Origin: DASZQY01 sp035548515
GTDB taxonomy: Bacteria > Pseudomonadota > Alphaproteobacteria > Rhizobiales > Kaistiaceae
Direction of reading: 5' to 3'
Length of the DNA stretch: 64,000 bases
NCBI GenBank assembly: GCA_035548515.1
Contig: DASZSW010000002.1
Location: 124,001-188,000, forward strand
The position numbers and the translations under genes were made by a program. Under the pieces are notes generated by a model. It saw nothing but the letters and a program-made list of their open reading frames with translations, was not told the origin of the DNA and made no database searches. Positions 25,731-34,460 of the stretch are shown one piece after another. How positions within the stretch are numbered: position 1 is the stretch's first letter; every line of letters begins with the position of its first letter.

Positions 25731-26606
25731 TTACTTCTTCTTCCTCCCCGCCTTCGCCTTGGCCACCTGCTTCCGCCAAGCGAATTGCGGCTTGTAGCCC
25801 AGCACCTTCTGCGCCCGCTCGATCGAGATCAGCGACTCGTTTGCCTTGATCGGCCGCTTGCGTTTGGTGTTCGGATAGACCTCGTCGAGCAACGCCTCGT
25901 TGCCCTGGCTCATCACTGAATCGGCGTTGGCGATGCCGAACACGTGCGCTCCCACCAGCTTCGCCTGGAGGGCGAGGCGTATCGCCTGGGCGCCGTCGCG
26001 GGCGTCGATGTAGGTCCACAGGTTCCAGTGGCGAAGGCGCGCGCTTTTGTTGAAGCCGGGGAAATTTTCGTAGTCCTGCGACTCCATGACGTTGGAGAAA
26101 CGCAGGCCCACGATCTTGAGGCGCGGGTCCCAGCGGCAGAACTGCTTCGCCATCTCCTCGCCCATCGCCTTGGACAGCGAATACGCCGTCTCCGGATGCT
26201 GGATCTCCTCGTCGACCGGCGCGTAGGCGGGCCCCTTCGGATAGGGGATGCCGTAGACGGTCTCGCTCGAAGCCCAGACGACGTTCCGGATACCAAGCTG
26301 TCGCGCCGCCTCGAAGATGTTGTAGGTCGAGATGGTGTTGACCTCGAACGTCGTGTGGTTCGGCGCCAGTCCCGGCGCTGGAATTGCGGCGAGGTGCACC
26401 ACGCCGGTGACCTTGGCGACGCGCTCGTCGATCATCGACAGCGCCGCCATCGCCTGGCCGAAGTCGGTGATGTCGGCGCGGCTGAAACGCACGCCGGGAT
26501 CGCGTGGCGGGGCCGTGTCGATGTTGGTGACATCGTATCCGTGGTCCATGAGATCGCGGACGCAGACGCGCCCGAGTTTGCCGCTGCCGCCTGTCACCAC
26601 AATCAT
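25731..26606 (-). CDS. NAD(P)-dependent sugar epimerase/dehydratase family protein
   Basis: 291-aa extended short-chain dehydrogenase. The ATG at 26606 has GGAGGGC just upstream. The Rossmann motif TGGSGKLG at residues 5-12, HLAAIPAP, the catalytic Ser/Tyr/Lys set (ASSETVYG, then AYSLSKAMGE with YxxxK) and the C-terminal lysine-rich tail (KAKAGRKKK) are visible. Relatives are UDP-glucose 4-epimerase-like and uronate dehydrogenase-like proteins. The bases upstream are shared with the divergent methyltransferase gene at 26735. The nested repeat follows its 3' end. Confidence 0.87.
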   Translation of the reverse strand: MIVVTGGSGKLGRVCVRDLMDHGYDVTNIDTAPPRDPGVRFSRADITDFGQAMAALSMIDERVAKVTGVVHLAAIPAPGLAPNHTTFEVNTISTYNIFEAARQLGIRNVVWASSETVYGIPYPKGPAYAPVDEEIQHPETAYSLSKAMGEEMAKQFCRWDPRLKIVGLRFSNVMESQDYENFPGFNKSARLRHWNLWTYIDARDGAQAIRLALQAKLVGAHVFGIANADSVMSQGNEALLDEVYPNTKRKRPIKANESLISIERAQKVLGYKPQFAWRKQVAKAKAGRKKK

Positions 26607-26734
26607 CGGACGCCCTCCATTTCGCTTCGCCGGCGATTTTGATGTAGCTTGCCACACCGGCGGAGAGGCTGTCGCGCCACCGGCTTACCCTTTGGGACAA
26701 CAGGGAAAACCCGCGCGCGACGGGAGGCGGCTGG

Positions 26735-27556
26735 GTGGCTGAGGAACGCACCGATAGTTGGACGCGCGTCGAGGGCGCGGAGCGTGTCGCGGAAGCGACG
26801 GCGAAGTTGCTCGCGCTTGGCGGCTCGGCGGCGGAAATGCGCGTGCGCAAACGCGCGCTCGACATGCTGAACCTGCGTTCGGGCGAGATCGTCATCGATG
26901 TCGGCGCCGGCGCCGGCGTGCTCACCGTCGATCTTGCCCGGATGGTCGCGCCGGGCGGACGCGTTTTCGCCGTCGATCCGTCGGTGGGGCTGCTGGAGCA
27001 GGCGCGCATCGTGACCCGCGATGCCGGGATCGGCCACCTGGTCGATGTCCGCGTCGCCGACGGCCGCGCGCTGCCGTTCGGCGCCGCGTTCGATGCGGCG
27101 GTATGCCATTGGGTGCTGCTGCACGTCGACAAGCCGCAGGACATCATCGCGGAGATGCGGCGGGTGACGCGGCGCGGCGGGCGTGTGCTGTCGATCGAGA
27201 TGGATTGGGAGACGGCGATGGTGCATCCGGGCGACCGGGTGGTGACGCGCCGGATCCTGAATCATTCGGCCGACCGCAGCATCGATCCATGGATCGGACG
27301 CCGGCTTTCCGGATTGTTCGCGATGGCGGGCTTCTCCGAGGTCGTCGCACAGCCACTGCTGCTCACCGATCAGGGGACGACCGACCGGGCGTGGCTCGAC
27401 TGGCTGCTGGAGAGAGCGTCGTTCGCCCTGGAAGCCGCCGTCATCACCCGCGACGACTACGCCGGCTGGACCGAGGGGCTCAACGCGGCCTTCGCGGCAG
27501 GGCGATTCTTCTTCGCGGTCGTGCAGTTCGCGGTGCTCGGCCGCATCGCCGCGTAG
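26735..27556 (+). CDS. Class I SAM-dependent methyltransferase
   Basis: 273-aa methyltransferase, GTG start. SAM motif I is IDVGAGAGVLTVDLA (about 53-67), strand 2 ends in FAVDPSVGLLEQA, and motif HWVLLHVDKPQDII follows strand 4. The C-terminal 90 residues form a helical cap. It is similar in plan to the methyltransferase at 16556, with the same -HVDxP- position after strand 4. It is divergent from the epimerase with 128 bp between starts and has no obvious operon partner, so the acceptor is unknown. Confidence 0.86.
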   Translation: MAEERTDSWTRVEGAERVAEATAKLLALGGSAAEMRVRKRALDMLNLRSGEIVIDVGAGAGVLTVDLARMVAPGGRVFAVDPSVGLLEQARIVTRDAGIGHLVDVRVADGRALPFGAAFDAAVCHWVLLHVDKPQDIIAEMRRVTRRGGRVLSIEMDWETAMVHPGDRVVTRRILNHSADRSIDPWIGRRLSGLFAMAGFSEVVAQPLLLTDQGTTDRAWLDWLLERASFALEAAVITRDDYAGWTEGLNAAFAAGRFFFAVVQFAVLGRIAA

Positions 27557-27619
27557 TTGAAAAAAACTGCGAAATAGTGATAATTAGATAGGCGCTTACT
27601 CCAACTTCCGAGAGCGCCA

Positions 27620-28324
27620 ATGATCCAACAATCCGTTCCCTATTCCGTCGGCGACCGTTCGTTTGCCGGCACCTCGTACGCGCCCGACGACGCATCGCGC
27701 CGGCCCGGCGTGCTGGTGCTGCACGAAGGCACCGGCGTCGGTCCTCATCTCGAGGAACGCGCCGGCATGATTGCTTCGCTGGGCTACGTTGCCTATGCGC
27801 CCGATCTGTTCGGCGAGAAATTCACCAGCCGCGAACACGGGATGACCATCATCGGAACGCTGGTGAAGCAACGGCATCTCCTGCGCGCGAGATTGGCTGC
27901 CGCGCTGGACGTGCTCAGGTCCAGCCCGGGCGTCGATGCGCGGCGCCTCGCCGTCATCGGCTTCTGCTTCGGCGGCCTCGCCGCCCTCGAGGTGGCCCGC
28001 TCGGGTGCAGACGTTCGCGCGGCTGTGTCATTCCACGGCGGGCTGCAAGCAGAGCCGCCGGCGGCACGCGGCGATATCCGCTGCCCGGTGCTGGTGTGCA
28101 CGGGCGCGGAGGATCCGTTCGTGACGCGCGATCACCGCGCCGCTTTCGAGGACGAGATGCGCGCCGCCGAGGCGGATTGGGAGATGCTGGTGCTCGGTGG
28201 TGCGCAGCACGCCTTCACCAACCGGCGTATCGATCCGGCGGTGCGCCCCGGCTGCGCCTACAATCAGGCAGCGGACGAGCGATCGTGGGCAGCGATGCGG
28301 GCCCTGTTTGCGTCGGTGTTCTGA
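27620..28324 (+). CDS. Dienelactone hydrolase family protein
   Basis: 234-aa alpha/beta hydrolase of the dienelactone hydrolase (carboxymethylenebutenolidase) type. The family's Cys nucleophile is Cys116 in GFCFGG, with Glu36 (LHEGTG), an acidic residue in TGAEDPFV, and His in GGAQHAF. There is no signal peptide. In chlorocatechol pathways the enzyme opens dienelactone, but no catechol dioxygenase gene adjoins it, so a general esterase or lactonase role is as likely. Its stop touches that of the convergent glycerate kinase gene (28324/28325). Confidence 0.88.
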   Translation: MIQQSVPYSVGDRSFAGTSYAPDDASRRPGVLVLHEGTGVGPHLEERAGMIASLGYVAYAPDLFGEKFTSREHGMTIIGTLVKQRHLLRARLAAALDVLRSSPGVDARRLAVIGFCFGGLAALEVARSGADVRAAVSFHGGLQAEPPAARGDIRCPVLVCTGAEDPFVTRDHRAAFEDEMRAAEADWEMLVLGGAQHAFTNRRIDPAVRPGCAYNQAADERSWAAMRALFASVF

Positions 28325-29569
28325 TCAGACGAGCAGAATGGCGCGGAAATCGTTGACGTTGGTCAGCGTCGGGCCTGTCACGACGAGATCGCCGAGGGTA
28401 GCGAACACCGGATACATGTCGTTGCGCGCCAAAGCTCCGGCGAAGTCCACGCCGGCGCTTTTCGCTCGGGCGAGCGTGTCCGGCATCACGATTGCGCCGG
28501 CGTTGTCCTCGCTGCCGTCGATTCCGTCTGTGTCTCCCGCGAAGGCGAAAATGCCGGGAGCGCCGTTCAGGGCCAGCGCCAGGCCGGCGAGGAACTCCCC
28601 GTTCCGTCCGCCGCGGCCATCCTTGCCGACCACGGTGACTGTCGTCTCGCCGCCGGAGAGCAGCACCACCGGCCGGTCGCGGCGTTGCATCGCCGCTGCT
28701 GCCATCGCGCGGCCAACGTCGCGGGCTTCGCCTTCGATAGCGTCGCCGAGTATCACGGGTATGACGCGCTCTCGTTCTGCATGGGCTGCCGCGGCTTCCA
28801 GGCTGCCTTGGGGCGAGGCGACCATCACGATCGACGCGTCCGGCAGATGTTTCGGCGTCTCGTCCTTCGCCGCTGCGAGATGTGCGGCAACAGCGGGCGG
28901 CGGGTCGATGCCGTATTTGGCGATCACGGCGCGGGCGTCGGCGAATGTCGTCGGGTCGGCGACGGTCGGCCCCGAAGCGACGACGCTGGCGTCGTCACCG
29001 GGCACATCCGATATGAGCAAGGTCACAACTTTGGCGCGGCTCGCTGCCGCGCCGAGGCGGCCGCCTTTGATGGCGGAGAGATGCTTGCGCACGGTGTTCA
29101 TCTCGCCGATCGTCGCGCCCGACTTCAGCAGGGCGCGGTTCACCGCCTGCTTGTCGGCGAGCGTCAGGCCGTCCGCTGGCAGCGCGAGCAGGGCAGAGCC
29201 GCCGCCTGAGATCAGGCAGAGCACCAGATCGTCCGGCCCGGCAGTTTTTGCCAGTTCGAGAATGCGACGCGCGGCATCCGCGCCCGCTGCATCCGGCACG
29301 GGGTGCGCGGCTTCCACGATTTCGATGCGGCGGCAGGGTACGCCGTGGCCGTAGCGTGTGACCACGAGCCCTGACAGCGACGCGCTCGCGGGCCAGTTGT
29401 CCTCCACCGCTTTGGCCATCGCAGCGGATGCCTTGCCTGCGCCGAGCACGATGGTGCGGCCCTTGGGTGGCGGCGGCAGATGCGGCGGCACGACGCGGGC
29501 TGGCAGGGCGGCGGCCACTGCCCGGTCAAACAGGTCGCGGAGAAAAGCGCGTTCGTTGCCGGAAATCAT
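28325..29569 (-). CDS. Glycerate 2-kinase (GckA/TtuD, MOFRL family)
   Basis: 414-aa kinase with both domains of the family: an N-terminal DUF4147 domain (FDRAVAAALPARVVPPHLP at the start, GAGKASAAMA at about 47-56, LCLISGGGSALL near 150) and a C-terminal MOFRL domain (FAFAGDTDGIDGSEDNAGA near 340-360). It phosphorylates D-glycerate to 2-phosphoglycerate, the last step of several sugar-acid routes. The divergent xylulokinase starts 40 bp away, so the two share a short promoter region. Confidence 0.9.
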   Translation of the reverse strand: MISGNERAFLRDLFDRAVAAALPARVVPPHLPPPPKGRTIVLGAGKASAAMAKAVEDNWPASASLSGLVVTRYGHGVPCRRIEIVEAAHPVPDAAGADAARRILELAKTAGPDDLVLCLISGGGSALLALPADGLTLADKQAVNRALLKSGATIGEMNTVRKHLSAIKGGRLGAAASRAKVVTLLISDVPGDDASVVASGPTVADPTTFADARAVIAKYGIDPPPAVAAHLAAAKDETPKHLPDASIVMVASPQGSLEAAAAHAERERVIPVILGDAIEGEARDVGRAMAAAAMQRRDRPVVLLSGGETTVTVVGKDGRGGRNGEFLAGLALALNGAPGIFAFAGDTDGIDGSEDNAGAIVMPDTLARAKSAGVDFAGALARNDMYPVFATLGDLVVTGPTLTNVNDFRAILLV

Positions 29570-29609
29570 CGCGCGTCGTCATCCGGCAAAGCGGTGCTAC
29601 GGTCAACCC

Positions 29610-31091
29610 ATGCATTTGCTGGGCATCGACATTGGCACGTCGGCGGTGAAGGCCGTGCTGGTCGATGCCGGCCAGAGGATCGTGGCGCAGGCGACGGCGC
29701 CGGTCGCCACCGCGCAGCCGCGGCCGGGCTGGTCGGAGCAGGAGCCGGAAGACTGGTGGCGGGCGACGTTGCAGGCCGTGGCGGTGCTCCGCGCCGACCC
29801 AGCGTTTGCGGATGTACGTGCGGTCGGCTTGTCGGGCCAGATGCACGCCGCGGTCATGCTCGATCAGGCCGGGCAAGCCATTCGTCCCGCGATCATCTGG
29901 AACGATGGTCGCGCGGTGGCAGAATGCCGCGCCCTGGCCGAAACGGTCCCGGACATCGCGAATATCGCCGGTGTCATCCCCATGCCGGGCTTCACGGCAC
30001 CGAAGCTGATGTGGCTCAGGGCGCACGAGGCGCAAGATTTCCGGCGCATGCGACACGTGGCGCTGGCGAAGGACGTCGTCCGGCTTCGGCTCACCGGCGA
30101 CATAGCGACCGACATGACCGACGCCGCCGGAACGCTGATGCTGGACGAAGCGCGGCGTGACTGGTCGGCGCCGATCCTGCAGGCAGTCGGCGTCGAACCC
30201 CGGCAGATGCCGCAGGTGCTGGAGGGGAGCGCACCGTCCGGCCAGTTGCGCCCCGCCATCGCTGCGGAGTGGGGATTGGCTCACCCGGTCATCGTCGCGG
30301 GCGGCGGCGGTGACTCGGCAGCAGGCGCGGCCGGAATAGGCGCGATCGCGGAGGGCGACAGTCTCCTCTCCCTCGGGACGTCGGCGCAGATATTCGTGAC
30401 GCGCGACCGCTATCAGCCGAGGCCCGAGACTCTGATCCACGCGTTCGCGCACGTCCTGCCCGGGCGCTGGTTCGAGCAGGCGGCGATGCTCAACGGCGCC
30501 GGCTGCCTCGATTGGATCGCGCGGGTGCTGGGCGTTGACGTCGATGCGCTCGCCGGCGAAGTCGAGGCGCATTTCGCCGCTCCCTCGCGTCTGATGTTCC
30601 TGCCCTATCTCGCCGGAGAGCGGACCCCGCTCAACGATCCGGGCGCGCGCGGCGCTTTCGCCGGGCTGGAGTACGCCACGTCGCGCCGCGATCTGGCCCA
30701 GGCGGTGATGGAGGGCGTGGCGTTCGCGCTGCTGGAGGGTCAGTCCGCGTTCGCGGTCCAGCGCCTGGACCCGCTTCCCGTGATCGGCGGCGGCACGCGG
30801 AGCCGCGTCTGGATGCGCATCATCGCGGCCGTGCTTGGCCGAACGGTGCTGCGCGTTGCCGGCAGCGAAAGCGGCCCGGCGTTCGGCGCGGCGCGGCTCG
30901 CGCGGCTGGCGCTGACCGGCGAGGCGCCGGAGGTCGTCTGCATCAAGCCACCGGTGATGGAGGCGATTGCGCCGGACCCGCTGTTGCACGACCAATACGC
31001 GGCGCGCTTCACGGATTATCGCGCGCTCTACGCCGCTCTCAGGCGAGTTCGCGCGCCCACGGCGGATCGGCGCCCGGCCGCGACACCGTGA
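29610..31091 (+). CDS. xylB: Xylulokinase
   Basis: 493-aa FGGY-family kinase that phosphorylates D-xylulose. The ATG at 29610 gives the normal length and the canonical N-terminal phosphate-1 motif GIDIGTSAVK; the frame continues upstream but inside the divergent glycerate kinase gene. Other family signals are GLSGQMHAAV, IIWNDGRA with the catalytic Asp, LSLGTSAQIF and GGGTRSRVWMRI. No xylose isomerase or transporter adjoins it. Its last 53 bp overlap the end of the convergent PfkB kinase gene, which is unusual for genes that do not belong together. Confidence 0.9.
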   Translation: MHLLGIDIGTSAVKAVLVDAGQRIVAQATAPVATAQPRPGWSEQEPEDWWRATLQAVAVLRADPAFADVRAVGLSGQMHAAVMLDQAGQAIRPAIIWNDGRAVAECRALAETVPDIANIAGVIPMPGFTAPKLMWLRAHEAQDFRRMRHVALAKDVVRLRLTGDIATDMTDAAGTLMLDEARRDWSAPILQAVGVEPRQMPQVLEGSAPSGQLRPAIAAEWGLAHPVIVAGGGGDSAAGAAGIGAIAEGDSLLSLGTSAQIFVTRDRYQPRPETLIHAFAHVLPGRWFEQAAMLNGAGCLDWIARVLGVDVDALAGEVEAHFAAPSRLMFLPYLAGERTPLNDPGARGAFAGLEYATSRRDLAQAVMEGVAFALLEGQSAFAVQRLDPLPVIGGGTRSRVWMRIIAAVLGRTVLRVAGSESGPAFGAARLARLALTGEAPEVVCIKPPVMEAIAPDPLLHDQYAARFTDYRALYAALRRVRAPTADRRPAATP

Positions 31092-31962
31092 CCGAGGCGG
31101 CTCTCGCCGCAAACTCCAGGGCGTCCGCGACATCTCGCTCGCTCAATGCGGCGATGGCGCGTTTGTCCAGCAGCCCGCGCTGGAAGAGACGAACGAGCGT
31201 CGCCCCCGTGAAAGTATCGCCGGCACCGACGGTATCGGCGACCTTCACCGGAACGCCCGGCGTCGTCACGGTATGCGATCGCGAAATCGCGACCGCGCCT
31301 TCGGCGCCTTTGGTCAGGGTCACCAGCTTCGCGCCGGCCGCAAGCCAACGTCGCGCCAAAGATTCGAACTTGGTGGTGGGATCGAGCCAGGCGAGGTCCT
31401 CCTCGCTCAGCTTGACGATGTCGGCCATGGCCGCGAGCCGCTCGAGGCGCGCGAGATAGGCGCCCCGGTCCGGAATGAGCGTCGGGCGTACATTCACATC
31501 GAGCGAAATCACGCGCGCCGAATGCTCGCGCTGCATCAGCGCCTCGAACGTCGATCCGCACGGCTCGGCGGCGAGACTGAACGAACCAAAATGCAGCGCC
31601 GCGACTGAAGCCGGCAGGGCGGGAAGATCGGCGCCGGTCAACATGCGGCCGGCGGAGCCTTCGTCATAAAAGGCGTAACGGGCGTTGCCGTTAACCACGC
31701 TGACGAAGGCGAGCGTCGTCGGCCGGTCCGATGTCGGTGCCAGCGACGTATCGACGCGTGAGGCGGCGAGCGCGCCGCGAAGCGTATCGCCGAACATGTC
31801 GGTCGACAGTCCGCCAAGGAAGCCGGCAGACGCGTCGAGACGGCCGATGGCGATTGCCACGTTGAAGGGCGAACCGCCCGGACGGGGGTCGAAAACCGGC
31901 GCGCCACCCGCGGTTTCGCGGGGCAAAAAATCGATCAGCGCTTCGCCACAGGAGACGATCAT
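31039..31962 (-). CDS. PfkB-family carbohydrate kinase (fructokinase-like)
   Basis: 307-aa sugar kinase. The two PfkB signatures are present: the Gly-rich N-terminal RPGGSPFNVAIAIGRL (about 27-42) and the catalytic DTVGAGDTFTGA (about 241-252) with the Asp base. The N-terminal CGEALIDFLP is typical of fructokinases, but relatives act on 2-keto-3-deoxygluconate or ribose, so substrate stays open. A Lys/Ala-rich C-terminus completes a normal length. Upstream of its start is a gene-free 128 bp with the promoter of the divergent acetyltransferase. Confidence 0.9.
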   Translation of the reverse strand: MIVSCGEALIDFLPRETAGGAPVFDPRPGGSPFNVAIAIGRLDASAGFLGGLSTDMFGDTLRGALAASRVDTSLAPTSDRPTTLAFVSVVNGNARYAFYDEGSAGRMLTGADLPALPASVAALHFGSFSLAAEPCGSTFEALMQREHSARVISLDVNVRPTLIPDRGAYLARLERLAAMADIVKLSEEDLAWLDPTTKFESLARRWLAAGAKLVTLTKGAEGAVAISRSHTVTTPGVPVKVADTVGAGDTFTGATLVRLFQRGLLDKRAIAALSERDVADALEFAARAASVTVSRPGADPPWARELA

Positions 31963-32090
31963 GGGGCGAACCTAACACGAGGCGCCGCGCGGGTTTTCAG
32001 GCTGAATGCAATCTTAACCAAATCCGGAAAATTGCATGTCTTTCCAAATGCTTCCGCTCGTAAAAGAGGGCGGGCATCGAGGAAATGCGG

Positions 32091-33332
32091 ATGGCGGACA
32101 AGTTGCTGTTTGAGGCTGATGCAGCCCCTGCTTTCGACGCACGTGCGGACGGCGAGAGCCTTACCGGCGTTGCTGTTTCGGTGCATCGCGATCTTCCTGA
32201 GGTTTCCGACGTCTGGCGGGCTTTCCAGCAGGGCGCCGACTGCACCGCCTTCCAGACCTTCGAGTGGCACGAGGCCTGGCATCGCCACATCGGCGCTCCG
32301 GCCGGCGTGACGCCGGCAATCGTTGTCGGGCGCGTGCGCGGCCGCGTGGCGTTCATTCTGCCGTTCGCGCTCGAAGCCACGCGTTTTGCGCGGCGGCTGG
32401 TCTGGCACGCTTCCGATCTCTGCGATTACAACGCGCCGCTGCTGGCGCCTGACTTTGCGGAGATGGTCGGCGACTTTCCGTCCGTGTTCAGCTCGATCCT
32501 GCGGCAGATTGGCGAGGAGACTCCGTTCGACGCGGTCCTCTTGTCGAAGATGCCGGATACCGTCGGCCGGCAGAAGAATCCGTTCCTCGCGATGCCGACG
32601 AGCCTCAACCCCAGCGGCGCGTATCGCGCAACGCTCGGTACCGACTGGGACAAGTACTATGCGGAGAAGCGCCCGTCGCTGAAGCGGAAGCGCGACCGCA
32701 ACAAGCGCAAGCGGCTCGCCGACTTCGGACCCGTCTCGTTCACGACGCCGGTGGACGACCGCGATCGCGCCGCCAACCTCGACGTTCTGCTGGAGCAGAA
32801 GGGGAAGGCCTTCGCCTCGATGGGCGTCAACAATTTCCTGGCCCGTCCGGAAGTGCGTGCCTTCTTCGCCGATCTGACCCTAAGCCCCGCCACGCGCGAC
32901 ATGATCCACCTCAGCCATCTCGATGTCGGGTCGCAGATGATGGCGACCAACCTCGGCCTGGTGTTTGGTGGGCGCTACTATCACGTGCTGGCGAGCTACG
33001 ATGCCGGTCCGGCGTCGAAGTTCGGGCCGGGCGCGGTGCACCTGCTGGAGCTGATCGCCTACGCGATCCGGAACCGCCTCGAGGTGTTCGATTTCACCAT
33101 CGGCGACGAGCGCTACAAGCGGGAATGGAGCGACATCGAGGTCGCGCTGCACGACTACCGAGCCGCCGTCACCCTGCGGGGTTACCTGCTCGGCCTTCCC
33201 GGCCTGGCGGTGTCCGAGGCGAAGCGGCTGATCAAGCAGAACCGCGTGCTGTGGCCGATCGCGCTGAAGGTGCGCGCGGCGCTCGCCGGGCGAAAGCAGC
33301 CGGCCGAACAAGCGCCGGTCGACGAAGACTAA
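32091..33332 (+). CDS. FemAB/BioF2-like (CelD) GNAT acetyltransferase
   Basis: 413-aa protein of the Acetyltransf_6 family (CelD/BcsL type), found in polysaccharide and cellulose gene sets. The ATG at 32091 is preferred because GAGGAA lies six bases upstream; an ATG at 32085 is too close to it. Family landmarks are CTAFQTFEWHEAW (about 47-59), a basic KRKRDRNKRKRL segment (about 196-207) and, near the C-terminus, AYAIRNRLEVFDFTIGDERYKREWSD with the conserved FTxGDExYKxxW. It heads a group with a second such enzyme, an FAD oxidoreductase, an adenylation-like protein and a polysaccharide deacetylase, suggesting acylation of a cell-surface product. Confidence 0.83.
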   Translation: MADKLLFEADAAPAFDARADGESLTGVAVSVHRDLPEVSDVWRAFQQGADCTAFQTFEWHEAWHRHIGAPAGVTPAIVVGRVRGRVAFILPFALEATRFARRLVWHASDLCDYNAPLLAPDFAEMVGDFPSVFSSILRQIGEETPFDAVLLSKMPDTVGRQKNPFLAMPTSLNPSGAYRATLGTDWDKYYAEKRPSLKRKRDRNKRKRLADFGPVSFTTPVDDRDRAANLDVLLEQKGKAFASMGVNNFLARPEVRAFFADLTLSPATRDMIHLSHLDVGSQMMATNLGLVFGGRYYHVLASYDAGPASKFGPGAVHLLELIAYAIRNRLEVFDFTIGDERYKREWSDIEVALHDYRAAVTLRGYLLGLPGLAVSEAKRLIKQNRVLWPIALKVRAALAGRKQPAEQAPVDED

Positions 33333-33350
33333 GATCGGCGGAAGCGGGTA

Positions 33351-34460
33351 TCAGTTGGCCGGCGCGATCTTCGGCGCGCGGGCAGGCGACCGCCAGGCTT
33401 TTGCCCTGTGGTACACGGCGCGCAACGTCTCGTAGCCGCGCGCTGCGAGCATGACGGCGGGATAGCTGAGCGTCGGGCGGTCGCCGAACTCGAAGAGAAT
33501 CTCGCCCGTCCAGCGACGACCGGACCAGACCTTCTCCATGAAGCCACCCTGGGGCGAGCAAGACTCGATCTGCTCGATGCCGGCTTCGAGAAGCTGCTCC
33601 GAAAGCTTGTCGATCAGCAGGACCCCCGGCGAGAATTTCTCCCACGCGGCGTCGTATCCAATCTTCCAGGTGTAGGCCGTGTTGCCGGCGCTCAGCAGCA
33701 CCTGCGCGGCGATCGGCTTGCCGTCGAGGGTGAGCAGGGCGACCGACGCGGCACCCGCTTCGGCGAGATCCGCGAACCAGCGCCGGATGAAGCGCGCGTC
33801 GTCGGGGCGCGAGAGTATCGCGGTGCCTTCCTCGCCCTTCCAGCTTTTCGCTTCAATCGCGAGGAACGTCTCGAAAGCACGGCGAGCGGCTGAAGGATCG
33901 CGATCATTGACGATGGCGATTTCGCCTTGGGCGGCGAGGCGGTTCCAGTCCTGCCGCATCTTCTTGCGCGTGGAGCCGGAGCGCTTGGCGCCAGCATCAC
34001 GCGTGAGAAACGCGCGCTGGCGCTGAAACAGGATCGCGCGGCGCCGGGTGCCGGGCACCGATGCGAGCGCATGCCAGGCGGTTTGGCCACCATCGAGGAA
34101 GCGCGCGTGGAGCACCTTCGGCAACGATGGGTCGCTGGCGAAAGCCGCGAAGAAGGCGGAGACGACCGCATCGGTGTGGTCACGGTCGATCACCGGGCCC
34201 GCGATGAAGGCGTAGCGATGCGGCAGGCCATTCAGGAAGCGAAACGGACCCATTTTTGTCTCTTCGAACGTCCACAGTCCGACCAGGCGTCCGTGACGGC
34301 GCGCGAGCAGCGTGTATGTTTGGCCGTACCCGGTGGCGCTCACCGCGTTCGTACCGGCGGGGTGCTGGAAGACGTTGACCTCTGCGCGCTCGGCCAGGTC
34401 GTTCCACGCCGGGCCGATATCGACTGCACCAGGAACGACTTCGACGGCGATCTCAGACAT
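33351..34460 (-). CDS. FemAB/BioF2-like GNAT acetyltransferase, second copy
   Basis: 369-aa protein of the same Acetyltransf_6 family as the gene at 32091. The start is ATG 34460, whose ATGTCTGA overlaps the stop of the FAD gene upstream; the longer frame lies inside that gene and is only Arg/Pro/Ser-rich. Seen are NVFQHPAGTNAV (about 26-37), a basic KRSGSTRKKMRQDWNRL (about 152-168) and the C-terminal YTWKIGYDAAWEKFSPGVLL where CelD-type proteins carry their core. The sequence differs strongly from the first copy, so these are diverged paralogues. It ends 18 nt from the stop of the convergent first copy and is the second gene of a two-gene unit. Confidence 0.83.
   Translation of the reverse strand: MSEIAVEVVPGAVDIGPAWNDLAERAEVNVFQHPAGTNAVSATGYGQTYTLLARRHGRLVGLWTFEETKMGPFRFLNGLPHRYAFIAGPVIDRDHTDAVVSAFFAAFASDPSLPKVLHARFLDGGQTAWHALASVPGTRRRAILFQRQRAFLTRDAGAKRSGSTRKKMRQDWNRLAAQGEIAIVNDRDPSAARRAFETFLAIEAKSWKGEEGTAILSRPDDARFIRRWFADLAEAGAASVALLTLDGKPIAAQVLLSAGNTAYTWKIGYDAAWEKFSPGVLLIDKLSEQLLEAGIEQIESCSPQGGFMEKVWSGRRWTGEILFEFGDRPTLSYPAVMLAARGYETLRAVYHRAKAWRSPARAPKIAPAN

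Noticed and set aside
29358..29609. N-terminal extension of xylulokinase
   Set aside because: Lies inside the divergent glycerate kinase gene and precedes the canonical GIDIGTS start.
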